DNA of 51,323 bases from Betaproteobacteria bacterium HGW-Betaproteobacteria-12. GTDB taxonomy: Bacteria > Pseudomonadota > Gammaproteobacteria > Burkholderiales > Rhodocyclaceae. Both the position numbers and the translations under genes were made by a program. Location of the stretch: assembly GCA_002842345.1 (NCBI GenBank), contig PHCU01000007.1, positions 1 to 51,323 on the forward strand. Reading direction: 5' to 3'. Positions 9,514 through 18,291 of this stretch are shown in pieces; the stretch's first letter is position 1, and every line of letters starts with the position of its first letter. Under the pieces are notes generated by a model. The model did not search any database, was not told the origin of the DNA, and saw only the letters and a list, made by a program, of their open reading frames with translations.

Positions 9514-10317
9514 ATGAAACCTGCCGTCAAAGTCTTCCTGGCTGCCTTGCTCGCCCTCTGGTTCGGCCTGCTGTCGGCCCAGCAGATGGAAATCATCACG
9601 TTGCGCAGCAAGACCGTGGACGAGGTGTTGCCGGTGCTGCTGCCGCTGGTCGAGCCGGGAGGGACGCTGACCGGCATGAACAACCAGTTGTTCCTCAAGG
9701 CCTCGCCGCGCAACCGGGCGGAGATCAAGCAGGCGCTGGCGGCCATCGACCGGCCGCAGCGGCGACTGATCATCCGCATCGCCACCGACCGGCAGAGCGA
9801 GGAGGGGGGGCGCAGCGCCCAGGGCAGTGGTGAGGTGACGATCGGCAGCAAGCGCAGTGCCGATGTCCGGGCCAGCGTCTGGGACACGCGCAGTGCGCGC
9901 AGCGAGAATGCCGGCCAGATGGTGCAAACCGTCGATGGCGGGCGCGCCTTCATCCAGATCGGCCGTTCGCTGGCGGTGCCGATGCGCCAGATGTTCGTCG
10001 GCCCCGGTGGGGCGGTCATCAACGAGACCGTCGTCTATCGCGATATCGGCAGCGGTTTTCACGTCTCGCCGCGGGTTAATGGCCAGCGGGTGACGCTGGA
10101 GATATCACAGCAGGCCGAGCGCGCTGACCATCGCTCGCCCGGTGGGGTCGAGTCGCAGCGTCTGGCGACCAGCATTTCCGGTCGCCTCGGCGAATGGATC
10201 GAACTCGGCGGCAGCGGGCGTCAGGCGGCCAGTCGCGAGAGTGGATCATTCAGCGTCGGTACCGGCGATGTGCGCGATAATCGGGCCATCTGGTTGAAAG
10301 TTGAGGAAGTCGAATGA
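9514..10317 (+). CDS. Exported protein with secretin N-domain-like (NolW-like) region
   Basis: This protein of 267 residues has an N-terminal hydrophobic stretch (about 5-22) that looks like a signal peptide. Residues 24-85 (MEIITLRSKTVDEVLPVLLP, then NQLFLKAS and AEIKQALAAID) have the pattern of the secretin N1/NolW fold, in which short repeats of sheet and helix line the periplasmic ring of type II/III secretins. The pore-forming secretin domain is absent and no secretin gene is next to it, so this is a stand-alone periplasmic domain protein. The C-terminal half is Gly/Ser/Arg-rich and not recognised. AGGAG at 9502-9506 precedes ATG 9514. It overlaps the next gene by ATGA. The function is unknown. 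Confidence 0.72.
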   Translation: MKPAVKVFLAALLALWFGLLSAQQMEIITLRSKTVDEVLPVLLPLVEPGGTLTGMNNQLFLKASPRNRAEIKQALAAIDRPQRRLIIRIATDRQSEEGGRSAQGSGEVTIGSKRSADVRASVWDTRSARSENAGQMVQTVDGGRAFIQIGRSLAVPMRQMFVGPGGAVINETVVYRDIGSGFHVSPRVNGQRVTLEISQQAERADHRSPGGVESQRLATSISGRLGEWIELGGSGRQAASRESGSFSVGTGDVRDNRAIWLKVEEVE

Positions 10318-10556
10318 GAAAGCCGCGTCACGCCGGGCAGAAAATTTCGCTGGCCCTGTCCATCATCTGTGCCGTGATGACCTTGCCGTCATTCGCCATT
10401 TTCGTCTGGCTGTGGCAGACGCGCGGCCTGGCCGATACCTGGACGCCGAGCCTGTTGGCCGTCGTTGCCTTTTTCGCCTTCTGTGCCGCGGTGTGCTACG
10501 CCATGAGCGTGCCGCAACCGATCCTGCCCGACGAGGAGGCGCCTGCCGGGCAGTAA
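10314..10556 (+). CDS. Small two-helix membrane protein, unknown
   Basis: An 80-residue protein starting in the ATGA overlap with the gene before it. Two hydrophobic segments (about 13-33 and 46-65) separated by a short loop with TRGLADTW predict a helical hairpin in the inner membrane, with basic residues at the N-terminus (MRKPRHAGQK) suggesting both ends are cytoplasmic. The C-terminal tail is acidic and proline-containing. I recognise no family. Overlap with the secretin-N-like gene suggests the two work together or simply share a message, which ends at the bidirectional terminator downstream. Confidence 0.8.
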   Translation: MRKPRHAGQKISLALSIICAVMTLPSFAIFVWLWQTRGLADTWTPSLLAVVAFFAFCAAVCYAMSVPQPILPDEEAPAGQ

Positions 10557-10572
10557 ATTCCGGGTGGGCCAA

Positions 10573-10607
10573 AAACGAAACCCGGCATCAGGCCGGGTTT
10601 GTTTTTT
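10573..10607. terminator. Bidirectional terminator between converging genes
   Basis: AAACCCGGC (10578-10586) pairs with GCCGGGTTT (10592-10600), with T-rich sequence after it on the + strand (to 10607) and A-rich sequence before it that serves as a T-run for the - strand. It separates the small membrane protein gene from metY. Confidence 0.85.
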
Positions 10608-10623
10608 GCAGAGGACGGATTGC

Positions 10624-11895
10624 TCAGGCAGCGTTCAGCGCCTGATCGAGGTCGGCGATCAGGTCATCGATGTGCTCGATGCCGACCGACAGCCGGATCA
10701 TGTCTTCCGAGACCCCGGCCTTGACCAGTTCGGCCGGCGAAAGCTGGCGGTGCGTGGTGGACGCCGGGTGGCAGGCCAGCGACTTGGCGTCGCCGATATT
10801 GACCAGCCGGGTGAACAACTGCAGCGCGTCCTGAAAGCGGCCGCCACCTTCCAGTCCGCCCTTGACGCCGAAGGTCAGGATGCCGGAAGCCTTGCCGCCC
10901 ATGTATTTGTGTACGAGCGCATGGTCCTTGTGCTCGGGCAGGCCGGCGTAATTGACCCAGGTGACCTTCGGGTGGTTCTGCAGGAATTTGGCGACGGCCA
11001 GCGCGTTGTCGCAGATGCGATCCATGCGCAGTGCCAGTGTTTCGGCGCCCTGCAGGATCAGGAAGGCGTTGAACGGGCTGATCGCGGCCCCCATGTTGCG
11101 CAGCGGCACGACGCGGGCGCGGCCGATGTAGGCGGCCGGGCCGAGGGCTTCGGTATAGACGACGCCGTGGTAGGAAACGTCCGGTTCGTTGAGGCGCTTG
11201 AATTTCTGCTTGTGCTCGGCCCACGGGAACTTGCCGCTGTCGACGATGATGCCGCCAATCGAATTGCCGTGGCCGCCGATGTACTTGGTCAGCGAATGGA
11301 CGACGATGTCGGCGCCGTGCTCAATGGGCCGGCACAGGTAGGGCGACGGCACGGTGTTGTCGACGATCAGCGGCACGCCGTGGCGGTGGGCGATCTCGGC
11401 CAGCTTTTCGAAATCGGTGATGTTGCCCAGCGGGTTGCCGACCGATTCGCAATAGATGGCCTTGGTCCGGTCATCGATCAGCGGCTCGAACGAAGCCGGG
11501 TCGCGGTAGTCGGCAAAACGGACGTCGATGCCGTATTGCGGGAAAGTGTGGGCGAACAGGTTGTAGGTGCCGCCATAGAGGGTTGCCGCCGAAACGATGT
11601 TGTCGCCGGCTTCGGCGATGGTCTGGATGGCATAGGTGATCGCCGCCTGACCGGAAGCCAGGGCGAGGCCGGCGATGCCGCCCTCCATCGCGGCGACGCG
11701 CTTTTCCAGCACGTCCTGGGTCGGGTTCATGATCCGCGTGTAGATGTTGCCGGCCACTTTCAGGTCGAACAGGTCGGCCCCGTGCTGGGTGCTGTCGAAG
11801 GCGTAGGAGGTCGTCTGGTAGATGGGAACGGCGACCGCCTTGGTAGTCGGGTCGGGGCTGTAGCCGCCGTGGACGGCAAGGGTTTCGATCTTCAT
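10624..11895 (-). CDS. metY: O-acetylhomoserine sulfhydrylase (aminocarboxypropyltransferase)
   Basis: A PLP enzyme of the Cys/Met metabolism family (423 residues from the chosen start) that makes homocysteine directly from O-acetyl-L-homoserine and sulfide. The N-terminus MKIETLAVHGGYSPDPTT and the block IYTRIMNPTQ are typical of MetY rather than MetB/MetC. The PLP-binding lysine is Lys204 in HSLTKYIGGHG, and CHPASTTHRQL near the C-terminus fits the family. The frame has a second ATG two codons upstream (11901); AGAGAG lies 8 nt before ATG 11895 but only 2 nt before 11901, so I favour 11895. It is a single gene between a terminator and an unknown gene. MetB-like activity is a less likely alternative. 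Confidence 0.95.
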   Translation of the reverse strand: MKIETLAVHGGYSPDPTTKAVAVPIYQTTSYAFDSTQHGADLFDLKVAGNIYTRIMNPTQDVLEKRVAAMEGGIAGLALASGQAAITYAIQTIAEAGDNIVSAATLYGGTYNLFAHTFPQYGIDVRFADYRDPASFEPLIDDRTKAIYCESVGNPLGNITDFEKLAEIAHRHGVPLIVDNTVPSPYLCRPIEHGADIVVHSLTKYIGGHGNSIGGIIVDSGKFPWAEHKQKFKRLNEPDVSYHGVVYTEALGPAAYIGRARVVPLRNMGAAISPFNAFLILQGAETLALRMDRICDNALAVAKFLQNHPKVTWVNYAGLPEHKDHALVHKYMGGKASGILTFGVKGGLEGGGRFQDALQLFTRLVNIGDAKSLACHPASTTHRQLSPAELVKAGVSEDMIRLSVGIEHIDDLIADLDQALNAA

Positions 11896-11973
11896 GCGCA
11901 TGTCTCTCTTTATTGTTGAAGCGGAAGCGAAAGTTTAGCAGGGCGGGGCGGCGCGGTGCCGTGCGTCGTCGGT

Positions 11974-12816
11974 TCAGATCAGGATGTAGCGGTGGTTGTG
12001 CGTCTCGCCTTGCAGCGCGGCCGCGGCCGCGGCGGCCGGGAAGCTGACCAGGCAGACCAGCCATTGCCGGCGGTCGCTGCAATGCAGCAGCGGCAGGTTG
12101 GGCGCGATGCTGGCGCTATCGCCCGCGGGCGGGGGCAGCGTGCTGTCGCTGCATTCCAGGCGGAGGAAGCATTCCGGCGAGGATAGCCAGCTGCGCAGGC
12201 CTTTCAGCACGTTTTCCGGCGTCAGTTCGCGGGCGGCCTCGACAAACTCCGCTTCCGGCTCGTCCGCCATGACCCGGGCGGCGTCATGCTGCAGGTTCCA
12301 CTCCCATTCGATGCGCAGCATGCGGTCCTTGCGCCGTAGCTTGTCCACGTGCTCGGCAAAATTGCCCAACAGCCGGTCGAGGGCCGCCGTGGCCAACAAC
12401 TCCCGGCAGGCCTCGGCGCTGCTCGCCAGGCTGCGCAGCGTGTGGTCGGCGAACACCGGGGCAGCACTGCCGTTCACTGTTTTCTGGCGCATCCCGAGCA
12501 GGGCGTAGATCTCTCCATCGCCCGACAGTTCCGTCAGGCTCTCCTTGACCGCCAGGCTGCGCCCAAGGGCGTGGCGGGGATCGTCGGCAGCGGCGAACAG
12601 CGGGCCGGTGGCGACGGGCAGTGGGCCAGGGATCGCGGCGATCTGCTGCGCGAAGTATTCGAGCGCAGCCGCGGCGGCCGGCAGCAGTTGTTCGGCAAAG
12701 CCGGGGGCTTCGCCGATCCGGTTGCCGACTGTGACTTCAATTCGCGTCAGCAAAGCGTGTTGCGCGGCGGGGGCAGGGTTGCCGGAACGGATTAAACGGA
12801 CCAATTTGCCAAGCAT
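11974..12816 (-). CDS. Unknown cytosolic protein
   Basis: The protein has 280 residues when started at ATG 12816 (MLGKLVRLIRSGN), which has GGAG 10 nt upstream; the frame stays open further, but the upstream codons lie in a region that appears to hold a promoter. There is no signal peptide or membrane segment. The middle part (about 140-210) is rich in charged helical sequence, such as LRRKDRMLRIEWEWNLQHDAARV, and the C-terminal third has the look of an alpha/beta domain (CFLRLECSD, RRQWLVCLVSF). I do not recognise the family. An Ala run (AAAAAAA) near the C-terminus is consistent with a linker or low-complexity end. It is transcribed alone or with metY, 78 nt downstream. Confidence 0.7.
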   Translation of the reverse strand: MLGKLVRLIRSGNPAPAAQHALLTRIEVTVGNRIGEAPGFAEQLLPAAAAALEYFAQQIAAIPGPLPVATGPLFAAADDPRHALGRSLAVKESLTELSGDGEIYALLGMRQKTVNGSAAPVFADHTLRSLASSAEACRELLATAALDRLLGNFAEHVDKLRRKDRMLRIEWEWNLQHDAARVMADEPEAEFVEAARELTPENVLKGLRSWLSSPECFLRLECSDSTLPPPAGDSASIAPNLPLLHCSDRRQWLVCLVSFPAAAAAAALQGETHNHRYILI

Positions 12817-12949
12817 GGGCGCAGGACTCCGGAAAAGGAAACGATGACTTGCAGCGCCGGGGATTCCGGCTCCCGGTAGCGCGGCAAGAGCCAGCAGATG
12901 CAGTGGGAGCGCGGTTGTTGTCGGATCGGTGATCCTGTTATGGGCGGAG

Positions 12950-12978
12950 GTTTTATTACAGGGAACGGCGGTTGTCAA
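12950..12978 (-). promoter_or_regulatory. Candidate sigma-70 promoter for the unknown gene at 11974-12816
   Basis: On the - strand, a perfect TTGACA (12978-12973) is followed after 17 nt by TAAAAC (12955-12950). The predicted transcript would have a leader of about 130 nt before ATG 12816. The site lies just behind the mnmC stop, in a 186-nt gap. Confidence 0.55.
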
Positions 12979-13002
12979 TGACGATGGCAAATTGCGCGCC
13001 GT

Positions 13003-14940
13003 TCAGGACGGTTCGTCGTCGCCTTCGCCAGCGAGCTGGGTGCCACGGAGCAGGAAGCGGCCGGGATTGACTGCATCGACCAGATCGTTTTCCAGCGGCA
13101 GCGGTTCGCCTTCCAGGCGACTGAGCAGCAGGTCGGCCATCAGCGCCGACCAGACGATGCCGCGCGCGCCGTAGCCCTGCACGCACCACAGCCCCGGTTG
13201 TGCCGGCAGGTCGCGCAGCCGGCGGTTGGTGGCGGCGCCCGGCAGCGGCACGGCACCGACGATGGGCAGGCGGTCGGGCGACATCGGGCGGAAGCCGACC
13301 CGGCCATACAGCGTCGCCGGATCGAGGCCGGCGGCGAAACCGGGCAGCGTCAGGCGCAGCCGGGCGAGGTTGTCGGCATGATCGGCAACCCGTTCGCCGG
13401 CCTCGTCGTCCTCGTAGGACAGCGAGGCACCGATCAGGCGGACGCCATCGACTTCCGGCATGGCGTAGCCGATCTGGAACAGCACTGTGTCCAGCGCCGG
13501 GCCTGCGGCGGATGGCAGGTGACTGACCTGGCCGCGCCCCGAACGCTGCGGCAGCCAGGCGAACTGCGCGAAACGCGGCGCGGCGACGCCGCTGGCCATG
13601 ATCAGCACCGGCGCCGCGGCGAGCAGGCGGCCGTCGGCGGCGAGAGCGCGCCAGCCGTCAGAGCCCGGTTCGAGGCGGGCGACGGCGGTCGAGAAGCGGC
13701 AGTCGATGCGTTCGGGAAAGGCGGCCAGAGCCGCCCGGCAGAGCGACGACGGTTGCACCCAGCCGCCGCCGGGAAACCACCAGCCCCCTTGCTTCACCGG
13801 CTGGCCCAGGCGTCGGCTGGCGGCGTCGGCGTCGACAAACTGCAGCAGCTCCGCCGGCCAACCCAGCTGCTCGACGGCGCGGCGTTGTTGGGCTTGGTGT
13901 TCGGCTTCGCGGGCCAGATGCAGGACGCCGCAGGGCGACCAGCGGGCTTCGGGCAAGGCGCCAAGCAGCGCGCGGGTGGCGAGGAAGCCGGCGCGGGTCA
14001 GGCGCGACAGGCGGTTGTCGTCGGCGCTGGGCAGCGGGCGCAGCATGCCGGCCAGGTTGCTGGAAGCGCCGGTGCCGGGTTCGGCCGCCTGTTCCAGCAC
14101 GGTGACCTGCCAGCCGGCGGCGGCCAAGCGATGCGCCGTGGTGCTGCCAGCAATACCGGCACCGATGACGATGGCCCGCCGTTCGGCCGGTAGCGGCCGG
14201 CGTTCGGGGCGGCGCGAACGGAAGCGGGCGACCAGCATTTCGGGTTTTCTGGCATAGCCGGGGCGGCGTTCCGGATCGAACTCGGCGGCGCTCAACGCTT
14301 CCCGGAGCTTCGCGGCGATCGACCAGGTGGCCAGCGTCGCGCCCGGTGACGCCATGCGGGCCAGGCCCTTGCAGAAGGCCGGCGACCATAGTTCGGGATT
14401 CTTTGCCGGGGCGAAGCCGTCGAGATAGAAGGCATCGACCGAGGCGTCGATGCTGCGCAGTTGGTTGCCGGCATCGCCGAACAGCAGGGTCAGCACCAGC
14501 TGGTCCTGTTCGAAGTACAGGCGGTGCATCCCCGGCGTCAGCAGCGGCCAGCGCCGCTGCAGCTGTTGGGCCAGCCCGGCGAATTCCGGCCAGGCCTGCT
14601 GGGCGATGGCGAGATCGGCGGCGGTGAACGGATGTTTTTCCAGCGAGACGAAATGCAGTCGCCGGCTGCGCTGCGGGTCGTTGCGCCAGGCCTGCCAGGT
14701 GGCGAGAAAATTCAGGCCGAGGCCGAAGCCGGTCTCCAGGATGACGAAGCGCTGGCGCCCTTGCCAACGCCGCGGCAGGTCGTTGCCGCCGAGAAAGACA
14801 TGGCGGGCCTGGCCGGGGCCGCCATCGGCCGAGTGATAGATATCGTCGAAGGCGGCGGAGTAGGGGGTGCCGTCCGGGGCAAATTCGAGGCGGGCGGGAA
14901 GTATTTTTTCCACTGGTGGCGGCCGTGCCGGCGTCGTCAC
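13003..14940 (-). CDS. mnmC: Bifunctional tRNA wobble-uridine modification enzyme MnmC
   Basis: This 645-residue protein completes 5-methylaminomethyl-2-thiouridine at the wobble position of tRNAs. The N-terminal half (about 1-240) is the SAM-dependent methyltransferase, with the [11 protein letters not shown] glycine-rich SAM loop at 69-79 and the [12 protein letters not shown] signature that defines the MnmC methyltransferase domain. The C-terminal half is an FAD-dependent oxidoreductase with the Rossmann motif [10 protein letters not shown] and an [13 protein letters not shown] block near 570. Both halves are full length, so both reactions (removal of the carboxymethyl group and methylation) should occur. 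The start ATG overlaps no gene; the ribosome site is weak. It follows lysS by 49 nt on the same strand. Confidence 0.95.
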   Translation of the reverse strand: MTTPARPPPVEKILPARLEFAPDGTPYSAAFDDIYHSADGGPGQARHVFLGGNDLPRRWQGRQRFVILETGFGLGLNFLATWQAWRNDPQRSRRLHFVSLEKHPFTAADLAIAQQAWPEFAGLAQQLQRRWPLLTPGMHRLYFEQDQLVLTLLFGDAGNQLRSIDASVDAFYLDGFAPAKNPELWSPAFCKGLARMASPGATLATWSIAAKLREALSAAEFDPERRPGYARKPEMLVARFRSRRPERRPLPAERRAIVIGAGIAGSTTAHRLAAAGWQVTVLEQAAEPGTGASSNLAGMLRPLPSADDNRLSRLTRAGFLATRALLGALPEARWSPCGVLHLAREAEHQAQQRRAVEQLGWPAELLQFVDADAASRRLGQPVKQGGWWFPGGGWVQPSSLCRAALAAFPERIDCRFSTAVARLEPGSDGWRALAADGRLLAAAPVLIMASGVAAPRFAQFAWLPQRSGRGQVSHLPSAAGPALDTVLFQIGYAMPEVDGVRLIGASLSYEDDEAGERVADHADNLARLRLTLPGFAAGLDPATLYGRVGFRPMSPDRLPIVGAVPLPGAATNRRLRDLPAQPGLWCVQGYGARGIVWSALMADLLLSRLEGEPLPLENDLVDAVNPGRFLLRGTQLAGEGDDEPS

Positions 14941-14989
14941 TCGACGCCGGACGGTGCTTAAGCGGCGCTGGGGAACAGAGCCGCCAGGC

Positions 14990-16495
14990 TCATTCCGGAC
15001 GCATCGACGGGAACAGGATGACGTCGCGGATGGCCGGCGAGTCGGTCAGCAGCATGATCAGGCGATCGATGCCGATGCCGCAACCGCCGGTCGGCGGCAG
15101 GCCGTATTCGAGGGCGCGGATGAAGTCGGCGTCGTAGTACATCGCCTCTTCGTCGCCGGCATCCTTGGCCTTCATCTGTTCCTGGAAGCGGGCCGCCTGG
15201 TCTTCGGCGTCATTCAGCTCGGAGAAGCCGTTGGCGATCTCGCGGCCGACGATGAACAGCTCGAAGCGCTCGGTGATTTCCGGGTTGCTGTCCGAAGCGC
15301 GGGCCAGCGGCGAGACTTCGACCGGGTAGTCGATGATGAAAGTCGGCTCCCAGCACTGGGCTTCGGCGCAGGCTTCAAAGAGCTGCAGCTGCAGGCTGCC
15401 GAGGCCGCCCGGCTTGACCTTCTCGCCGAAGGCCTGGATCTTGGCCTTGAGCCATTCGCCGTCGGCCAGCTCGGCATCGGTGAATTCCGGATGCTGACGC
15501 TGGATCGCCTGGTTGATGGTCAGGCGATGGAAGGGGCGGGACAGGTCCAGCTCGCGCCCCTGGTAGATGAACACTTCCTTGCCCAGCGCCTCGCGCGCCG
15601 CGTGACGCAGCAGGCCTTCGGTGAAATTCATCAGCGTGTGGTAGTTCGCGTAGGCCTCGTAGAACTCCATCATGGTGAATTCGGGATTGTGGCGCGGCGA
15701 GAGGCCTTCGTTGCGGAAGTTGCGGTTGATCTCGAAGACCTTCTCGAAACCGCCGACGACCAGGCGCTTCAGGTACAGCTCGGGGGCGATGCGCAGGAAC
15801 TGCTGCATGTCGAGCGCGTTGTGGTGGGTGACGAAGGGCTTGGCGGCGGCGCCGCCGGGGATCGGGTGCATCATCGGCGTCTCGACTTCCATGAAGCCGT
15901 GGCCGCTCATGTAGTTGCGGATCGAGGTGACGATGGCCGAACGGGCGCGGAAGGTGAAGCGCGTCTCCTCGTTCATGATCAGGTCGACGTAGCGCTGACG
16001 GTACTTCAGCTCCTGGTCGGCCAGGCCGTGGAACTTGTCCGGCAGCGGCCGCAGCGACTTGGTCAGCAGCCGGATCTCGGTCGCCTGGATCGAGAGTTCG
16101 CCGGTCCGGGTCTTCATCAGCGTACCGACGATGCCGAGGATATCGCCGAGATCCCAGCCCTTGAAGGCGGCGTAGGCTTCCTCGCCGACCTTGTCGCGGG
16201 CGACGTAGATCTGGATGCGGCCGGAGAGATCCTGCAGCGTGGCGAAGGAAGCCTTGCCCATGACCCGCTTTAGCATCATGCGGCCGCCGACCTTGACCTC
16301 GACCGGCATACCCTCGAGTTCCTCGGCGGTCTTCTCGCCGTAGCCATCGTGCAGCCTGGCGGCGGTGTTCTCGCGCTGGAAGTCGTTGGGGAAGGCCTTG
16401 CCGGTCTTGCGCCATTCGGCGAGCTTGGCACGCCGCTCGGCGATGAGCTGATTTTCGTCTTGCTGGACCGGGGTTTGCTGTTCGGCGTTGGACAT
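14990..16495 (-). CDS. lysS: Lysyl-tRNA synthetase, class II
   Basis: The enzyme (501 residues) charges tRNA-Lys. It has an N-terminal OB-fold anticodon-binding domain (about 60-165, with [19 protein letters not shown]) and a class II catalytic core containing motif 2 ([14 protein letters not shown]) and motif 3 ([15 protein letters not shown]). The frame is open for another 27 codons upstream, but AAGGA stands 6 nt before the ATG at 16495 and the protein then begins [20 protein letters not shown], as is usual. In many proteobacteria prfB and lysS are neighbours; here prfB is about 5 kb upstream on the same strand with unrelated genes between them. Confidence 0.97.
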   Translation of the reverse strand: MSNAEQQTPVQQDENQLIAERRAKLAEWRKTGKAFPNDFQRENTAARLHDGYGEKTAEELEGMPVEVKVGGRMMLKRVMGKASFATLQDLSGRIQIYVARDKVGEEAYAAFKGWDLGDILGIVGTLMKTRTGELSIQATEIRLLTKSLRPLPDKFHGLADQELKYRQRYVDLIMNEETRFTFRARSAIVTSIRNYMSGHGFMEVETPMMHPIPGGAAAKPFVTHHNALDMQQFLRIAPELYLKRLVVGGFEKVFEINRNFRNEGLSPRHNPEFTMMEFYEAYANYHTLMNFTEGLLRHAAREALGKEVFIYQGRELDLSRPFHRLTINQAIQRQHPEFTDAELADGEWLKAKIQAFGEKVKPGGLGSLQLQLFEACAEAQCWEPTFIIDYPVEVSPLARASDSNPEITERFELFIVGREIANGFSELNDAEDQAARFQEQMKAKDAGDEEAMYYDADFIRALEYGLPPTGGCGIGIDRLIMLLTDSPAIRDVILFPSMRPE

Positions 16496-16655
16496 GAAGA
16501 ATCCTTGGAAATGGGGTTTGCTGCGGAGGGCGGCGTAGAACCCTGAATTTTCGCCGATTTGTGGGGTTTCGGACAAGGTTGGGCTGGGGTGTTTTCCGTG
16601 CCCAAGGGAAATTGCCTATCCCGCAACCCGCAGCCCAATGAAATAATCCACCCCC

Positions 16656-17594
16656 ATGGAAATTCTCATCGACATCATCCTCAAGGCCGGCCGTTCCGCC
16701 GTCGAACTGTCCCTGTTCGTCCTGTTGCCGGTAATGGTCGTGATGCTCTCGCTGATGCGCCTGCTCGAGGCGCGCGGTGTGCTCGACTGGCTGGTGGCCC
16801 GACTGGCGCCGGTGTTGAAGCCGGTCGGCCTGACCGGGTTGGGCGTCTTCGCGGCGCTGCAGATCAATTTCGTCAGCTTTGCCGCGCCGATGGCGACGCT
16901 GGCGATGATGGAACAGCGCGGCGCCTCCGACCGCCATATCGCCGCGACGCTGGCGATGGTCTTCGCCATGTCGCAGGCCAACGCCGCGCTGCCGATGATG
17001 ACCATGGGCCTGGACATCGCGCTGACCCTGGCCTGGTCGCTGATCGGCGGCCTGATCGCGGCGGCGGCGACCTACTACTTGTTCGGGCGCGCGCTGTCGG
17101 CCGACGAAGACCGCCTCGACGAGAGCCTGAAGCATCCGGTGGCGGAGAGCGCCAAAGGCGTGCTCGACGTGATCAACCGGGCCGGCGCCGAGGCCTTCAA
17201 GCTGGCGGTCGGAGCGATCCCGATGCTGGTGCTGTCGCTGGTCATCGTCACTGCGCTACGCACCTCGGGTGCCATCGATGGCCTGACGCAGCTATTGGCG
17301 CCGTTGCTGACGGCGCTGTCGGTCGACAGCGCGCTGATCCTGCCGACGCTGACCAAGTACATCGCCGGCGGCACGGCGATGATGGGGGTGATGGACGAGA
17401 TGCGCCGGGCCGGTCAGATCAGTGCCGAACTGCTCAACGCCAGCGCCGGTTTCCTGATCTCGCCCTTCGATCTGCCCGGGGTGGCCGTGCTGATCTCGGC
17501 CGGGCCGCGCATCGCCGCGGTGTGGAAACCGGCGGCGCTCGGCGCCTGCGTCGGCATTGCCGTGCGTACCGTGGGGCATATACTGGCGGCCTGA
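16656..17594 (+). CDS. Gate-domain (nucleoside-recognition) integral membrane protein
   Basis: A protein of 312 residues with about eight hydrophobic segments. It carries two copies of the Gate (nucleoside recognition) domain: one near 45-140 (LQINFVSFAAPMATLAMMEQRG, then MSQANAALP) and one near 190-290 (AIPMLVLSLVIVTALRTSG, TKYIAGGTAMMGVMDEM, SPFDLPG). Related proteins include SpmA/SpmB and nucleoside transporter gates, but the exact substrate is unknown. The start at ATG 16656 gives MEILIDIILKAGRSAV. It is divergent from lysS and is followed after 16 nt by a small exported protein. Function as a transporter is inferred from the family only. Confidence 0.8.
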   Translation: MEILIDIILKAGRSAVELSLFVLLPVMVVMLSLMRLLEARGVLDWLVARLAPVLKPVGLTGLGVFAALQINFVSFAAPMATLAMMEQRGASDRHIAATLAMVFAMSQANAALPMMTMGLDIALTLAWSLIGGLIAAAATYYLFGRALSADEDRLDESLKHPVAESAKGVLDVINRAGAEAFKLAVGAIPMLVLSLVIVTALRTSGAIDGLTQLLAPLLTALSVDSALILPTLTKYIAGGTAMMGVMDEMRRAGQISAELLNASAGFLISPFDLPGVAVLISAGPRIAAVWKPAALGACVGIAVRTVGHILAA

Positions 17595-17610
17595 GCACAG
17601 GGGAGCGCAG

Positions 17611-17964
17611 ATGCACGCAGCAAAATTTGTCCGGCTGGCCGTTGTCGCCGCCGCATTTATCCATCTCGGCACAGTGCCGGCAGTGGCGCAGAATATCCTC
17701 GGTTTCGACGACATGTCCTGTGCTGCCTGGAGCCAGTCGAAAGCCGATCCCGATCAGCGCGCTGCCTACGTCGTTTGGTTGCGCGGTTTTCTCAGCGGCC
17801 ACAACTACGCCTTGCCGAAGCAGCAGGTGTCGACCATTTCCAGTGGCACCATCGAGAACCACATCAATCGTTATTGCACGACGACGCCGAACGGCAGCTT
17901 CAGCGATGGCGCGATGCGTTTGAGCGACCAGTTCTCCGGGCGCAACCAGCCGATCCGCAAGTGA
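17611..17964 (+). CDS. Small exported two-cysteine protein, HdeA/HdeB-like
   Basis: Started at ATG 17611 (GGGAG at 17601-17605), this protein of 117 residues has a clear signal peptide (hydrophobic 8-24, cleavage after AVA-Q). The mature part has only two cysteines (in MSCAAW and RYCTTTP) about 52 residues apart, with a W-x-G-type helix (VVWLRGFLSG) between. That arrangement, one disulfide joining two helices, is like HdeA/HdeB acid-stress chaperones and related small periplasmic proteins. Identity to HdeA is not assured, as sequence similarity is only at the pattern level; a Rap1a-type immunity protein has a comparable layout. It converges with the cupin gene with a single base between the two stop codons. 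Confidence 0.7.
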   Translation: MHAAKFVRLAVVAAAFIHLGTVPAVAQNILGFDDMSCAAWSQSKADPDQRAAYVVWLRGFLSGHNYALPKQQVSTISSGTIENHINRYCTTTPNGSFSDGAMRLSDQFSGRNQPIRK

Positions 17965-17965
17965 T

Positions 17966-18289
17966 TCAGGCTTTGTAGAAGACCGCCAGCCAGATGGTGA
18001 TCCGGTCGGCCGGCGTCCAGTCGACACGATGCCGGCGGTGCGGGGCGATGTCGATGAAATCGCCGGCCTGCAGGTGGCGCGCCTCGGCCTCGTCGGCAAA
18101 GCGCAATTTCGCCTCGCCCTGCAGTACCGCCACCCATTCGCCCTCCGCCTGGTCGTACCAGAAGTCGGGTGGGCTGGTCTGGCCGGTCGAGACGATGCGT
18201 TCGATGCGCACGCCGGGGCGGCCGATGAGTTCGTCGAATTCTTCCCGGCCGACAGGTGCCGGCGGGGCAGCGAAGAGGTTGGCGATCAT
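17966..18289 (-). CDS. Cupin-domain protein
   Basis: This protein of 107 residues is a single small cupin barrel. The first cupin motif is modified (EGEWVAVLQGEAKLRF) and the second motif reads GDFIDIAPHRRHRVDW, with two histidines positioned to bind a metal. No other domain is present. Members of this size are often described as cupin phosphomannose-isomerase-like proteins, whose reactions are mostly unknown. The start overlaps closely with the upstream unknown gene (stop at 18292, 2 nt away), so the two are probably co-transcribed. Confidence 0.82.
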   Translation of the reverse strand: MIANLFAAPPAPVGREEFDELIGRPGVRIERIVSTGQTSPPDFWYDQAEGEWVAVLQGEAKLRFADEAEARHLQAGDFIDIAPHRRHRVDWTPADRITIWLAVFYKA

Positions 18290-18291
18290 GC

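Noticed and set aside
12000-12040. A simple-sequence repeat (alternating GGC/GCC run)
   Set aside because: It is within the coding end of the unknown gene and encodes an alanine run; short G+C-rich runs of this kind are common here.
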